A DNA stretch of 64,000 bases, taken from the NCBI GenBank assembly GCA_001803205.1, contig MHBE01000011.1, forward strand, positions 1-64,000, in the 5' to 3' direction. Within the stretch, counting starts at the first letter, position 1; every line of letters starts with the position of its first letter. Shown piece after piece: positions 33,477 through 42,459 of this stretch. The notes beneath the pieces were generated by a model. That model saw nothing but the letters and a program-made list of their open reading frames with translations, did not search any database and was not told the DNA's origin. This DNA is from Lentisphaerae bacterium GWF2_38_69 (GTDB lineage: Bacteria > Verrucomicrobiota > Lentisphaeria > Victivallales > GWF2-38-69). The translations under genes and the position numbers were made by a program.

Positions 33477-33797
33477 CTACAATATGAAGCTTGAGAGGCC
33501 GATTTCTTTGAAAAGATTATAGACAAAGATTTTGGTATTTGTTACTTTTAAATTTTCTTTCTTAATTCTTTGGCACAATATAAGAAGAAATCTGAAAAAA
33601 GCTGATGAAACATATTCTACGGCTGTCATATCCATAGTTATTCTCAGTTCACTTATATTTTGTTCCTGTGCAATAATTTTTTCTAATTCCAATTCTATTA
33701 GTTTTTTATTAGTTTCAGAGGCATCCCAATCCAATTTCTTTTCGTCGAATACGACTGTTAAGAGTTGGTTGGATGCTGAATAATTGTATTTAGCCAT
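33477..33797 (-). CDS. STAS-domain protein (anti-sigma factor antagonist-like)
   Basis: 106 residues with a single STAS domain: a beta strand, then the helix-start segment MTAVEYVSSAFFRFLLILCQR, with a Ser pair at the place phosphorylated in SpoIIAA-type antagonists, and a C-terminal IFVYNLFKEIGLSSF. In the family such proteins bind anti-sigma or other partner-switch kinases. No partner kinase or phosphatase is encoded nearby. Confidence 0.75.
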   Translation of the reverse strand: MAKYNYSASNQLLTVVFDEKKLDWDASETNKKLIELELEKIIAQEQNISELRITMDMTAVEYVSSAFFRFLLILCQRIKKENLKVTNTKIFVYNLFKEIGLSSFIL

Positions 33798-33876
33798 AAT
33801 AACTTTTCCTGATTTGTTTTTATATTATATATAGCTCAAAACAAAAGAGCTTCACATATTAAATTATAAAATCTGA

Positions 33877-34058
33877 CTATTTTACTAAAACGATTTTAGC
33901 TTTAGGGCTAAAAGTGAATTCTTCTCCCTCCAGGGCTAGATTCAAACCAATTCCTGCCATAGTCTTTTTTTGGAGTCAAGGTCGTTCATAATCACTGTCC
34001 ATCCGAAAGTTTTGCCTTTTTCGAGTTTCAGCTGTGCTATTTCAGAAAGAGGAAGCAT
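33877..34058 (-). pseudogene. Decayed gene fragment, possibly a carbohydrate-binding-type domain
   Basis: On the minus strand LPLSEIAQLKLEKGKTFGW, then TVIMNDLDSKKR, breaks off. After a frameshift the reading GIGLNLALEGEEF, then TFSPKAKIVLVK and a TAG, completes it. The pieces resemble the C-terminal end of CBM9-like sugar-binding domains, but the match is from memory and weak. No start or upstream part remains. The surrounding 33798-34237 otherwise holds no gene. Confidence 0.4.
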
Positions 34059-34252
34059 TGCTAGAAAATTTTAAAAATAGCATTGATTTGTATAATCGTA
34101 TCATTGTTGATCTCCCTTTCGAATCGAGATAATGTTTAAGGAGTTATCATACCCAAAAAAGTTCTATCTCTTTCCATGTGAGATATTGACGAAAGCTACA
34201 CTAAGAGCTACTAAGAGTATACATTAATAATTTAATTATGGAAGGCCGTAAT

Positions 34253-34429
34253 ATGTTTTATATCATTCTTGTAATTTTTGTAGTGTTTGTTCTTATAGTG
34301 CTTTTTATGATTGTAATGACTGGTGTAAACATATTGTTGCCATATCTACAAAGGAAAAATGATGATAAACATTTATCAGTAGATACAGAAAAATCTCACT
34401 TATTATTTAGACGAATAAGAAAACCTTGA
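34253..34429 (+). CDS. Small single-pass membrane protein
   Basis: 58 residues from the ATG at 34253, which a GAAGG site precedes at 7 bases. An earlier ATG at 34238 adds five residues. One hydrophobic helix (IILVIFVVFVLIVLFMIVM) is followed by a short basic tail. No family is recognised. It lies in a zone of broken genes, so it may be a real small gene or a remnant. Confidence 0.45.
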   Translation: MFYIILVIFVVFVLIVLFMIVMTGVNILLPYLQRKNDDKHLSVDTEKSHLLFRRIRKP

Positions 34430-34460
34430 TTTTTATTCGTTTTAAATTAATAAGCTCACT

Positions 34461-35175
34461 ATGCAAAAAAACATATTTATTTTTATATTAATTTCTGTAT
34501 TAGTATTTGGTGTATATGAAACTAAAACTTAAAGTTTTAATCCAAATAATCTTATTCATGATGATGTTTTTATAAACATCAGTGATATGAGTATTGAAGA
34601 TATTCAAAACTTTCTAGATAAGGAAGAAGGAGTACTTAAAAGTTATTCAGAAAATGGCAAGACTGCAGCGCAGATAATTTATGATGCCTAGAACGGGTTG
34701 GGGAAGGCTGCAGGTTTATCTAATGATTTGACAGTAGAAATAGATACTTCAACATGGACTATCAATCCAAAGGTTCTTTTTATAACTTTGGAAAAAAGTA
34801 AAGTTTAGTTATCCGGAAAGACTATTCTTAATATTCTGTCGATTGGGCTACTGGTTATGGCTGTTCCGACACTGGTACACGAAATGAACAATACAGAGGA
34901 TTCATTAAGCAAGTTGAAAATGTAGCTTGGCAACTTCGTTATAATTATGAGAGAGCTCAAGATTTAGATATGACTGACTACCAAGTTGGCGATATAATCC
35001 ATTTTATCAATACTTATCCTAATCCTTACGGTGCTCCTCTAGAACAAGATGTTAGAATGCATAATAGTGCTACTGCTTCCCTTTATAGATATACACCACA
35101 GGGATACAATGGTGATTGCAATTTTTGGAAGCTTACAATTAATGGTTTGAATAAATCCTTCTTCAACCTTCAATT
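34461..35175 (+). pseudogene. Broken gene for an exported hypothetical protein
   Basis: The frame starting at 34461 opens with a signal-like MQKNIFIFILISVLVFGVY but meets TAA after ETKT, then TAG after QIIYDA and after FITLEKSKV. Later a frameshift leads into WATGYGCSDTGTRNEQYRG, FIKQVENVAWQLRYNYERA, TDYQVGDIIHF and ATASLYRYTPQGYNGDCNFW. These pieces, in this order, are familiar from large secreted or cell-wall hypothetical proteins (NPKVL...TL, YGC, WQLRYNYERA, YTPH-YNGN-NFWKL). At least three stops and one shift make it a pseudogene. Its end overlaps a second broken gene on the other strand. Confidence 0.7.
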
Positions 35176-35465
35176 TGAGTGTCTGACAGTATTCCTAGAG
35201 GTTGCCCATGTCTTGTCATAAATGTCCCATTGCTCCGGTACTCCCTGAACATCTCCTCCGAAAATCAGATCTCTCATGTCAAAAACCAGGGCAGGGCGAA
35301 GGTTATTCCAATCTTTGATATCTGATAGCTTTCGGGCGCATATTGGAAGGTTTCTACGAATTGGGCATCACCTTCTATAGCAAAGTTAAAAAATGCTTTG
35401 CCCAACTGTGCCTGTGAGTTGGGTTCTGCTAGTTGTTCTTCAAGGTGACTTTTCTGAACAGGCAA
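35170..35465 (-). pseudogene. Broken gene, unidentified, minus strand
   Basis: HLEEQLAEPNSQAQLGKAFF, then NFAIEGDAQFVETFQYAPES, is followed by a one-base frameshift. The reading then continues as WNNLRPALVFDMRDLIFGGD, VQGVPEQWDIYDKTWATSR and a stop at 35170. The composition looks like a real protein (balanced, folded), but no family is recognised. The N-terminus is not clear. The stretch 35466-35566 shows no gene. Confidence 0.5.
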
Positions 35466-35566
35466 AATTTTATTAATTATATCTTCACTCTTGAGTAAGA
35501 TTTTGAAGTTTGTATGGAACTATAATTTGAATAATAAGGAAAGAAAGACTTTCAATATCCTAAAAT

Positions 35567-35596
35567 AAAAAGGTCGGTTTTAACACCGACCTTTTT
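35567..35596 (-). terminator. Rho-independent terminator at the end of the envelope operon
   Basis: AAAAAGGTCGGT, loop TTTAAC, ACCGACCTTTTT is a perfect 12-bp stem with A and T runs, so it can work in both directions. On the minus strand it lies 22 bases after the stop of the last DUF11-type gene. It also faces the decayed zone. Confidence 0.9.
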
Positions 35597-35617
35597 ATAG
35601 TTGATTTTTTTGAAAGT

Positions 35618-37087
35618 TTATTCTTTATAGAATGTGGTTGATTCATTTCTTGATACAGGGCGTTCAAGCTGGTCGCAAATAACGCTGACAGTGAATCTGG
35701 TATCTCCCGGTTTTACTGCTTTTATAAATGCATGAAGAGTAATTGTCTGATTGACGCCCAAGGATGAAATTGGTTTAAATACAAGCTTCATAGGATCAGA
35801 GATTGCTGTATCGACCTGACCGCCTGAAGCTTTAACTGCCTGCATAGAATCTTCAAGCAGACATGTAACTACAAGATTTGTAGCAGCAAGAGACCCCTGG
35901 TTTGAAATTTTGATTGAATAGTCTTCAATCTCGCCAAGAGCTATAGGGTCATTTACATCCGAAAGGTCTATTGATATAGCGGGAATTCCCTGTACATCCG
36001 TGCTGAGCGGTATCCTTTGGGCTTCGGCATTGTTGGCAGAAACTTGGGCTGTAGCCTTAATGAGTCTTATTTCATTACTGATAACTTTTGCCGTGAAAGT
36101 CTTTGTTTCATTCGGAAGAAAATCTTTGAAATCCCATATGACAGCATCATTTTCAAATTTTCCGCCTTCATTGGCTGACACGAATTCAAGCTCGGCAGGC
36201 AGAGCCAGATTAGCTTCAAATTTTCTCGCTTGGCCATTGCCTGTATTTTGGACTTCCAGTTTATATGTGATTGAGTTGCCGACATATCTTACTGCTGGTA
36301 CGCTGGCTTTAAAGTCGAGTTTAGGTTGTTTGGCAACAACTGAATAAACGGCCTTGGCCTTTACGCCATCGGCTGACGCAACTACAAATTCGTTTACATA
36401 TTTTCCTCTCTTCGAGGCTGTAAGTTCAAGAGGGATAACAGTTGATTGTCCGACCTTGAGATCTTCCGCGCTAAGATTAATTTGTTTTTCTCCATTTGCA
36501 GTGGCAATGCCGTCTGGAAAGTTAACGGGAAGTGTTATTCCGGTAATTGTTGAAGTACCTGTGTTCTTAACAAGCACGCTGACAGGGAAAGTCTCTCCAA
36601 CTAAAACCTCTTCAGGGCCAGTTGCCGAAGCAGCAAGTTCCGGCGAGACGATTTCAGTAAAAACAAGCATGGGCTTCATATTGAAAGAAGCAGTAGAGCT
36701 GCCTGAGTAATTTATCTTTCCAACAGTTGTAGATTTTCCTGTAATAGTGATAATTTCAGTTTGGCCAGGTACCATTATTCCGAGATTCCAGATAAGAACT
36801 CGTCCTCTTTCTTCGGTAGGAGGATTAACTTTGATTACATCGAAATTGCTTGGAAGATTTTCTCTTACTACAGCATCGTCTATTTTGTAGTCTGAATTAT
36901 TAGTTACTTTTAGAGTATAAATATATTCAGCATTGAGTTTGGTGCTTTGTGGAACCTCTCTTGCTATGGTCAATTTAGGCTGTTCTATTTTAACGATAGG
37001 AGCCGGAGCTTTTTTAGTGGCGCAGCCGCTTATAACAATAGCTGAAGCCAGTAATGCCGAAGAAACAAATTTATTTGTAAGTTTCAT
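35618..37087 (-). CDS. DUF11/CARDB-type repeat lipoprotein, paralogue 1
   Basis: 489 residues. The lipoprotein signal ALLASAIVISGCATKKAP (lipobox ISGC) is followed by four to five beta-sandwich units of the DUF11/CARDB kind. Each has the pattern YTLKVTNNSDYKIDDAVVRE, LPSNFDVI...PGQTEIITITGK (conserved N-x-G, GQ and P-E-L words). SLAATNLVVTCLLEDSMQAVKASGG is shared almost word for word with the next gene upstream. It is probably anchored in the outer membrane, as in OmcB-like surface or envelope proteins. It is the last gene before the terminator. The ligand is unknown. Confidence 0.85.
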   Translation of the reverse strand: MKLTNKFVSSALLASAIVISGCATKKAPAPIVKIEQPKLTIAREVPQSTKLNAEYIYTLKVTNNSDYKIDDAVVRENLPSNFDVIKVNPPTEERGRVLIWNLGIMVPGQTEIITITGKSTTVGKINYSGSSTASFNMKPMLVFTEIVSPELAASATGPEEVLVGETFPVSVLVKNTGTSTITGITLPVNFPDGIATANGEKQINLSAEDLKVGQSTVIPLELTASKRGKYVNEFVVASADGVKAKAVYSVVAKQPKLDFKASVPAVRYVGNSITYKLEVQNTGNGQARKFEANLALPAELEFVSANEGGKFENDAVIWDFKDFLPNETKTFTAKVISNEIRLIKATAQVSANNAEAQRIPLSTDVQGIPAISIDLSDVNDPIALGEIEDYSIKISNQGSLAATNLVVTCLLEDSMQAVKASGGQVDTAISDPMKLVFKPISSLGVNQTITLHAFIKAVKPGDTRFTVSVICDQLERPVSRNESTTFYKE

Positions 37088-37136
37088 AATATCGTATTTA
37101 CCTTATGCTTTAAAAGTTCATGAATATAATAATATC

Positions 37137-38663
37137 TTATTCATAGAAATTGGTTGATTGTTCAATATGAACAGGACGCTCCAGTTGGTCGCTGGTGACA
37201 TCAACGCTGAATCTGACATCGCCTGTTTTTATTGCTTTGACAGTGACATACCATTTAGCTTCAGACTGAGGTTCGAGAACCGAGAGAGGTTCAAATATCA
37301 CGCTGTCTCCATCGTAAAGAGCGCCTTTGGTAGCGCCTTCGGCCTTCACAAACTGCATAGAGTCTTCCAGTGTGCATTTTACTTTTATTTTTGTAGCAGG
37401 TAGCGAACCTTGATTAGTCATCGTTATTGTGTAAATAGTTTCACTTCCGAGAGATACTGGGTCTGGATCATCAATCACACTACCGAGGAGGCCAGGGATG
37501 CCGGCAACATCAGTTATCAAAGTGGTTTTTTGTATATTCTGACCTAGGGTTTCTGCTGAAACAAGAGTATTTACAACCATAATTCTCTTAGGCATAGCGC
37601 TGGCTGTCAGGTTTATAGTAGCATCAGGAAGAAGAGAAGGAATTGTCCAGGTGGCAAGTTGTCCTGCCTTGCTTGAAAATCCGTTTTCATTTACTGCAGC
37701 TAGTTCTACTCCATCAGGAAGTTCAAGTTTTACGACAATGTTTTTAGTTACGGCATCTCCATTATTTCTTACGCTTACTTTGTAAGGAATGATCCTTCCT
37801 ACAAATCTTTTTGAAGGAGCTGAAGCTGCAAGAACAATACTTGGTTTTGTGGACTTGAGTTCCATTTTTGCGTTTGTGGAAATTCCATCATCTGCAGTGG
37901 CATTGAAGGTTGTGCTGTAGAGACCAGGTTTGTCTGTCTTCATATTTACAGTGATATCTCTGCTCTGCCCCGGAGCTATATCCCCGACGCTCATGCTGAG
38001 TCTGCTTTTTCCTTCAGATGTGAGAAGTCCATCCGGAAGCTGCTTAATGATTTTTACATTTGTAAGGACTCCTGTGCCGGGATTTCTGAAAGTCATATCA
38101 ACAGGGAATTCTTCAGATACTACTACAACTTTAGGGTTTGTTAATGCGAAAGTCAGGTCAGCGCGGACTGCGTCTGTAACATGTTCAGGGGCATTGCTGG
38201 CAAAAGAAAGTTCGGTGTTTTCAATATATTTCAATGTGCCTGGTGTGGATACTTTGCCTGTTACTACAATTGGAGTTACAGTTCCAGGAGCAAGGTTCTT
38301 TAGAATCCATGTAAGATGGTTGCCGTCAATAACTGCTTTAGGATTGGAGTTTACGAGAGTAAAATTGGCAGGTATCTGTTGTTTAAGCATTGCTTCAGCA
38401 ATAGTAAAATCTGATCTATTGGATATATCAATTGTACATTCGAAAATCTCACTTACCTTGACTGTTTTTGGAGTCTTCTGCTCAATTAGTATCTTAGCCG
38501 AAGAAGGCTCTGATACTTCAGGGAAAGCCTGCCATGAGTAATTTACTGTCTCGACAGTATTAATTGGCGTAACAGTTTGAGGTTTGGGTGCTTCTTTTGT
38601 GAAGACGCAGCCTGCAAATATGCTAAGTGAGGCTGCCAATAGAACCAGACGAAATCTTCTCAT
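37137..38663 (-). CDS. DUF11/CARDB-type repeat lipoprotein, paralogue 2
   Basis: 508 residues. The lipoprotein signal VLLAASLSIFAGCVFTKEAP has lipobox FAGC. The repeat units and their order match paralogue 1, for example SLPATKIKVKCTLEDSMQFV and VRFSVDVTSDQLERPVH. Spacing to the next gene is 49 bases. The two proteins arose by duplication and diverged considerably, so different partners or a heteromeric assembly are possible. The C-terminus ends STNFYE in this paralogue and STTFYKE in the other. Confidence 0.85.
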   Translation of the reverse strand: MRRFRLVLLAASLSIFAGCVFTKEAPKPQTVTPINTVETVNYSWQAFPEVSEPSSAKILIEQKTPKTVKVSEIFECTIDISNRSDFTIAEAMLKQQIPANFTLVNSNPKAVIDGNHLTWILKNLAPGTVTPIVVTGKVSTPGTLKYIENTELSFASNAPEHVTDAVRADLTFALTNPKVVVVSEEFPVDMTFRNPGTGVLTNVKIIKQLPDGLLTSEGKSRLSMSVGDIAPGQSRDITVNMKTDKPGLYSTTFNATADDGISTNAKMELKSTKPSIVLAASAPSKRFVGRIIPYKVSVRNNGDAVTKNIVVKLELPDGVELAAVNENGFSSKAGQLATWTIPSLLPDATINLTASAMPKRIMVVNTLVSAETLGQNIQKTTLITDVAGIPGLLGSVIDDPDPVSLGSETIYTITMTNQGSLPATKIKVKCTLEDSMQFVKAEGATKGALYDGDSVIFEPLSVLEPQSEAKWYVTVKAIKTGDVRFSVDVTSDQLERPVHIEQSTNFYE

Positions 38664-38754
38664 GATTCCCTTGCTCCTTTTTTGTTTTTTAGGTTTTGAT
38701 TATATTTGTGAATCATATTAAAAATTGTGATTATGATTATAAACCAATTTCGAG

Positions 38755-39648
38755 TTATTTCATTAGTATTCCATTATCGAATATTTTTGAACTTTTGACT
38801 CTTCCTGATTCATAATATTGAATTACTTGTCCATTCAAATTATCGTTAACAAAATTTCCTTTCATCATAAGTTTGCCATTTTCGTGGTACTCTTCTATTT
38901 GTCCATTTCTTATACCATCTTTGAAATTGACAATTGTTTGCAATTGACCTGATTCATAAAATGTTTTTTGAGCGCCTTCAATCTTTCCATCATGATAATT
39001 AAGCAGGGCTTTTGTCTTTCCTGATTTATAAAACAGCTCAGTTACTCCATTCTTTTTGCCATCATTGTATTTTGAAGTGCCGGAAAGATTGCCGGTAAGA
39101 TCATAGAGTTTGCTTATTCCATTTTCTTTGCCATTTGAGAAAGAGCCCTCTCTTTTTAGTTTTCCAGAGTCAAAGTAAAATTTGCAGCTTCCGCTCAGGT
39201 TCCCGTTTTTTGCAGCGAGAGTAGACTTTAATACGCCTGAATCATAGTATTCATTGTAGAGTCCATCCTGAAGTTTTCCGTTATCAACTACAAAAGCATC
39301 ATTTGAATCCCAATGGCCTGTAGCGATCACTTCATTATTTTTTTTGAAAGTGTAAACATAACCATCATTATCCTCCCATTTCCTTGTGTAAACCAGATCT
39401 GAAGGTTCGTAAAATAAATTTCCATTGTCATCCAAAACTTTTGCGATTTTATAGATGAAAACAGATCTGTTTTTTCCATCGAGTTTGTAGAGAAAGGAGT
39501 CACCGATTTTCCTTATTCCTGAAACATTTTGAAGCTCTTTGCCATCTTTGAAGTAGATTGAAGCAGCTTTAGTCTGAATGGCCGAGAATGTGAAAATGCC
39601 GAGAATTCCAAAAGTAAATAAAAATAAGAAGTTTCGAGAAAGATTCAT
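38755..39648 (-). CDS. YwqK-like MORN-type repeat protein, exported
   Basis: 297 residues. The signal peptide is LFLFTFGILGIFTFSAIQTKA. The mature protein contains about seven repeats of about 23 residues with the pattern YYDSGVLKSTLAAKNGNLSG and FYESGQLQTIVNFKDGIRNG (Y-x-S-G-x-L, then N-G-x-x-x-G). These are the MORN-variant repeats of the YwqK antitoxin-like family. No toxin gene is next to it, so a toxin-antitoxin role is not supported here. More likely it is an envelope protein in the ExbB/ExbD operon. It lies three bases after the propeller gene. Confidence 0.82.
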   Translation of the reverse strand: MNLSRNFLFLFTFGILGIFTFSAIQTKAASIYFKDGKELQNVSGIRKIGDSFLYKLDGKNRSVFIYKIAKVLDDNGNLFYEPSDLVYTRKWEDNDGYVYTFKKNNEVIATGHWDSNDAFVVDNGKLQDGLYNEYYDSGVLKSTLAAKNGNLSGSCKFYFDSGKLKREGSFSNGKENGISKLYDLTGNLSGTSKYNDGKKNGVTELFYKSGKTKALLNYHDGKIEGAQKTFYESGQLQTIVNFKDGIRNGQIEEYHENGKLMMKGNFVNDNLNGQVIQYYESGRVKSSKIFDNGILMK

Positions 39649-39651
39649 ATA

Positions 39652-42012
39652 TTATTCCTTTATATCCTGGTCTTTTAATGTGTATTTATCAGAGATTTCC
39701 ATTTCTGTATTGGCAGGAAGAGTAAACTGGGCAGTGCTTGTGTAGATAACGCCGCTTAGAGAAAGAAGAGCGAATTTTTTAGTGTAGAATAATGTTCGAA
39801 TATATGTTGAAAGAGGAATATCAGGTCTTGGAACGAGTATAATTTCATTTGTAAGGTCTCTAAATGGAGTAGTATTAGTTCTGGATTTGACTGGGAAGTT
39901 CAGAGTTCTGTTTGACCCGTCGCTGCCTGCTCCAAGGAAACCCAATTCCGGCTGGTTAGTCCTTGTCAGTTTCCCTTTTCCTCTGTCCTGACCTAATGAA
40001 GGCAGATAGGCAGCTGGGTTTCCTGCTGTTTTCCTGTCTCTTCCTCCATCGCCAGTGGTGGAGGCAATTATATTACCCAGCGAACTATCGCCTGTACGAT
40101 CTAAACCTTCATTGTCATAGTCTGAACTCTCTCCTGAGGTGTCCCCAACGCTGCGGCTAAGGCCTTCAATATTTCCAGAACTCTGGTTGTCAGCGCCGAC
40201 GCTTTGAGCATCTTTATCTCCTTTGATATCAGAAGTACTTATAGAGCCGATAGACGGTGATCTTTTTCCTCCAACAATTCCTGCACCGGGCATTTCATCA
40301 GTTACAAAAGTCCGATTGCCTGCTGTTTTTCCCGCGCCGGCGCCTCCGCTTCCTATGCCATCCTGAGCCCCGTCTCCATCAAGATTCTGGTTTTCGCCGA
40401 TTCCCCTGGCTTTTGCCCGTTGTTCCATTTTAAAGTTGATATTGTTATTGAGGGAAATATCGGATATTGACATGCTTCCTCCTCCTGAAGAAGGGGATGC
40501 CTCGTCATTAGTTTGATCTATTGATGCAACGGACTCAGGAGTAGGAGAACTGTTTTCTCCTGCCTGGAAATCTTTTGGTTCCAATATAGACGAAGCCTGC
40601 TGATTGAGTTGAGCTGCAGTAGAGCTATTGTTCTCTTTCGATACAATTGACTGAGAAGTCTGTCTGGGCAGCGAAGCTATTCCTTCTTTGAGAGAAGCTG
40701 CAATACTCTCTTTAGCCAGGTTGCTTATTCCTATGGAGAGTTCGCCCTCATCGCTGTATTCTTCATATATCTGTTCCTTGAGGTATAACGCACTGAGGAT
40801 AAGAAGAATAATAAGGTGAATTATAACTGACGCGAGGAAGCATTTTGCAAGCAGACTCAGATTTGTGTTGCTTAAAAGATATTTTAGAAGAAGGAAAATT
40901 GCTGATAGGGTAAGGATTATCAGTATCAAAAGCAGTATTACTTCTGTATTAATTGCTGAAAAGACTTGTCTGGATTTGCTTTCGTATAGATGAAAGTCCT
41001 TGTAGCTCCTGCTGTTCTTATTTGAACTAAAGAGCATTTTGAAACTCCCCATTCTCATAAAAGGGCTGATCTCATCATATTCTGTGTTTATCGGAGCTTT
41101 GAAATTTATAGGCTGAATATATTTCCCATCCTTCAGCGTGCTTACATAGATATCGTAGCCTCCTAATCCGCCGTATCTGTCAGAACTCAGATAAACTAAA
41201 CTTCCGTCTTCTGACACAGCTATCTTGCCTTCATTTTTCTGTGAATTGAGATCCTGGAGGTTTTCAACAAAGCCGAAAGCCGGCGGGCCTGTGCTAACTA
41301 TCTGGAAGTTCTCAGACATTCGTATAGATCTGTATATGTCGAAGTTTTGTTTTCTATTCTCACTGGCAGTTTGCATGTTATTGGAAGAAGTAGGAATTAT
41401 GCGGTTGGATGAGAAAAAGAGAGCGTCTTTCAATGGAGAAATTTCAGGAAATACCTCATCGTATTGAGTATTTATTTCTCCGCCTAAAATATAAGGGCGG
41501 CTCCATTTGTTATCTTTTGTTAAAATTGAACACCAGATGTCAAAATTGCCTTTTCCGTTTGGTCTGTCAGAACTGAAGAAAAGCAACTTGCCGTCATATG
41601 ATATGTCAGGATTTAGTTCATTAAAAGAAGTATTGATATTCAGCAAGGGGGCTGGTGTCGTCCATTTATCGTCAATATTTTTTGATATAAAAAGGTCATA
41701 ATTATTTTCATCAAAGAGATGAGAAAATATCAGAGTAGAACCGTCAGTGCTTATAGTGCTGTCATAATTATTTGAAATTTCATTAAACTTTCCAGGAAGT
41801 TTTGCAGGAGCTTCCCAAAGTATGGAACTAGGCCTTTTTTCGAAAGCCATTTGATTAATATTTCCTCCGAAGTATAGACGCAGAAAGCCTATTTCAGGCA
41901 TTACGCCAATAAGGCTAATTATGATGAAAATCAATACGAATAAGCCAAGGTTCTTCAGCCACCGGGGAAGAGTTCCCTGAGAATTATTGTTGTTTTCTGA
42001 AGAATTATTCAT
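39652..42012 (-). CDS. Membrane beta-propeller (PD40) protein with linker and C-terminal domain
   Basis: 786 residues. A single N-terminal helix (about 17-37, LGLFVLIFIIISLIGVM) is followed by a periplasmic PD40/TolB-like propeller of about five blades, visible as LLFFSSDRPNGKGNFDIW, LVYLSSDRYGGLGGYDIYVS, DALFFSSNR and MLFSSNKNSRSYKDFHLYES. Two more helices lie near 370-425 (ILLILIILTLSAIFLLLKYL). Then comes a long Ser/Gly/Asn-rich linker (about 450-700) and a C-terminal domain of about 100 residues that I do not recognise (ELGFLGAGSDG, ILVPRPDIPLSTYIR). Together with ExbB and ExbD, the propeller suggests a TolB- or TolA-like role. Confidence 0.7.
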   Translation of the reverse strand: MNNSSENNNNSQGTLPRWLKNLGLFVLIFIIISLIGVMPEIGFLRLYFGGNINQMAFEKRPSSILWEAPAKLPGKFNEISNNYDSTISTDGSTLIFSHLFDENNYDLFISKNIDDKWTTPAPLLNINTSFNELNPDISYDGKLLFFSSDRPNGKGNFDIWCSILTKDNKWSRPYILGGEINTQYDEVFPEISPLKDALFFSSNRIIPTSSNNMQTASENRKQNFDIYRSIRMSENFQIVSTGPPAFGFVENLQDLNSQKNEGKIAVSEDGSLVYLSSDRYGGLGGYDIYVSTLKDGKYIQPINFKAPINTEYDEISPFMRMGSFKMLFSSNKNSRSYKDFHLYESKSRQVFSAINTEVILLLILIILTLSAIFLLLKYLLSNTNLSLLAKCFLASVIIHLIILLILSALYLKEQIYEEYSDEGELSIGISNLAKESIAASLKEGIASLPRQTSQSIVSKENNSSTAAQLNQQASSILEPKDFQAGENSSPTPESVASIDQTNDEASPSSGGGSMSISDISLNNNINFKMEQRAKARGIGENQNLDGDGAQDGIGSGGAGAGKTAGNRTFVTDEMPGAGIVGGKRSPSIGSISTSDIKGDKDAQSVGADNQSSGNIEGLSRSVGDTSGESSDYDNEGLDRTGDSSLGNIIASTTGDGGRDRKTAGNPAAYLPSLGQDRGKGKLTRTNQPELGFLGAGSDGSNRTLNFPVKSRTNTTPFRDLTNEIILVPRPDIPLSTYIRTLFYTKKFALLSLSGVIYTSTAQFTLPANTEMEISDKYTLKDQDIKE

Positions 42013-42025
42013 TATTAACGGTTAA

Positions 42026-42442
42026 TCAGTTTGTTGTATTAGTCAGATACGCGATATTGGCATCCCTTATGCCGCTCTTTTTACAGACGGCAATCGCGGC
42101 GGCTACCTGTCCATGCAGAGCCATTTGATCACCACGAATGAGAACTTTCTGATTAGGGTTGTCTTTCAGTAATCTTGAAAGTTCTACCTGGATATTTTGC
42201 AGATTCATGGTCTTATCGGCAAGGAGGTAAGAGCCGTCTCTGCGCACATTTATAATCAAAGGCTGGACTGTGGAACTTAGTGAAGCATCAGTAGAAGGCA
42301 GTGTGACTGCCAGATCTCTCTCAATTTCATTGAAGGACATTGTAACCATCAGGAAGATAATAAGAATAAAGAAACTGTCAATAAGGGGCGTCAGGTTTAT
42401 CGGATTTGGTATCTCTTCATCCCTGTTTAAACGGATTCTCAT
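42026..42442 (-). CDS. ExbD/TolR-family proton channel stator
   Basis: 138 residues. A short cytoplasmic N-terminus, then one helix, INLTPLIDSFFILIIFLMV, whose Asp is the proton-carrying residue of ExbD/TolR. A periplasmic ferredoxin-like domain with LIINVRRDGSYLLADKTM and VLIRGDQMALHGQVAAAI follows. It is an ExbB partner and acts in the inner membrane to couple proton flow to envelope work. The spacing is 13 bases to the propeller gene and 17 to the ExbB gene. Confidence 0.92.
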   Translation of the reverse strand: MRIRLNRDEEIPNPINLTPLIDSFFILIIFLMVTMSFNEIERDLAVTLPSTDASLSSTVQPLIINVRRDGSYLLADKTMNLQNIQVELSRLLKDNPNQKVLIRGDQMALHGQVAAAIAVCKKSGIRDANIAYLTNTTN

Positions 42443-42459
42443 GACATTCTCCGGATTAG

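Noticed and set aside
38755-39648. Toxin-antitoxin pair suggested by the YwqK-like name
   Set aside because: No toxin-like partner is adjacent. The protein has a signal peptide and belongs to an envelope operon.
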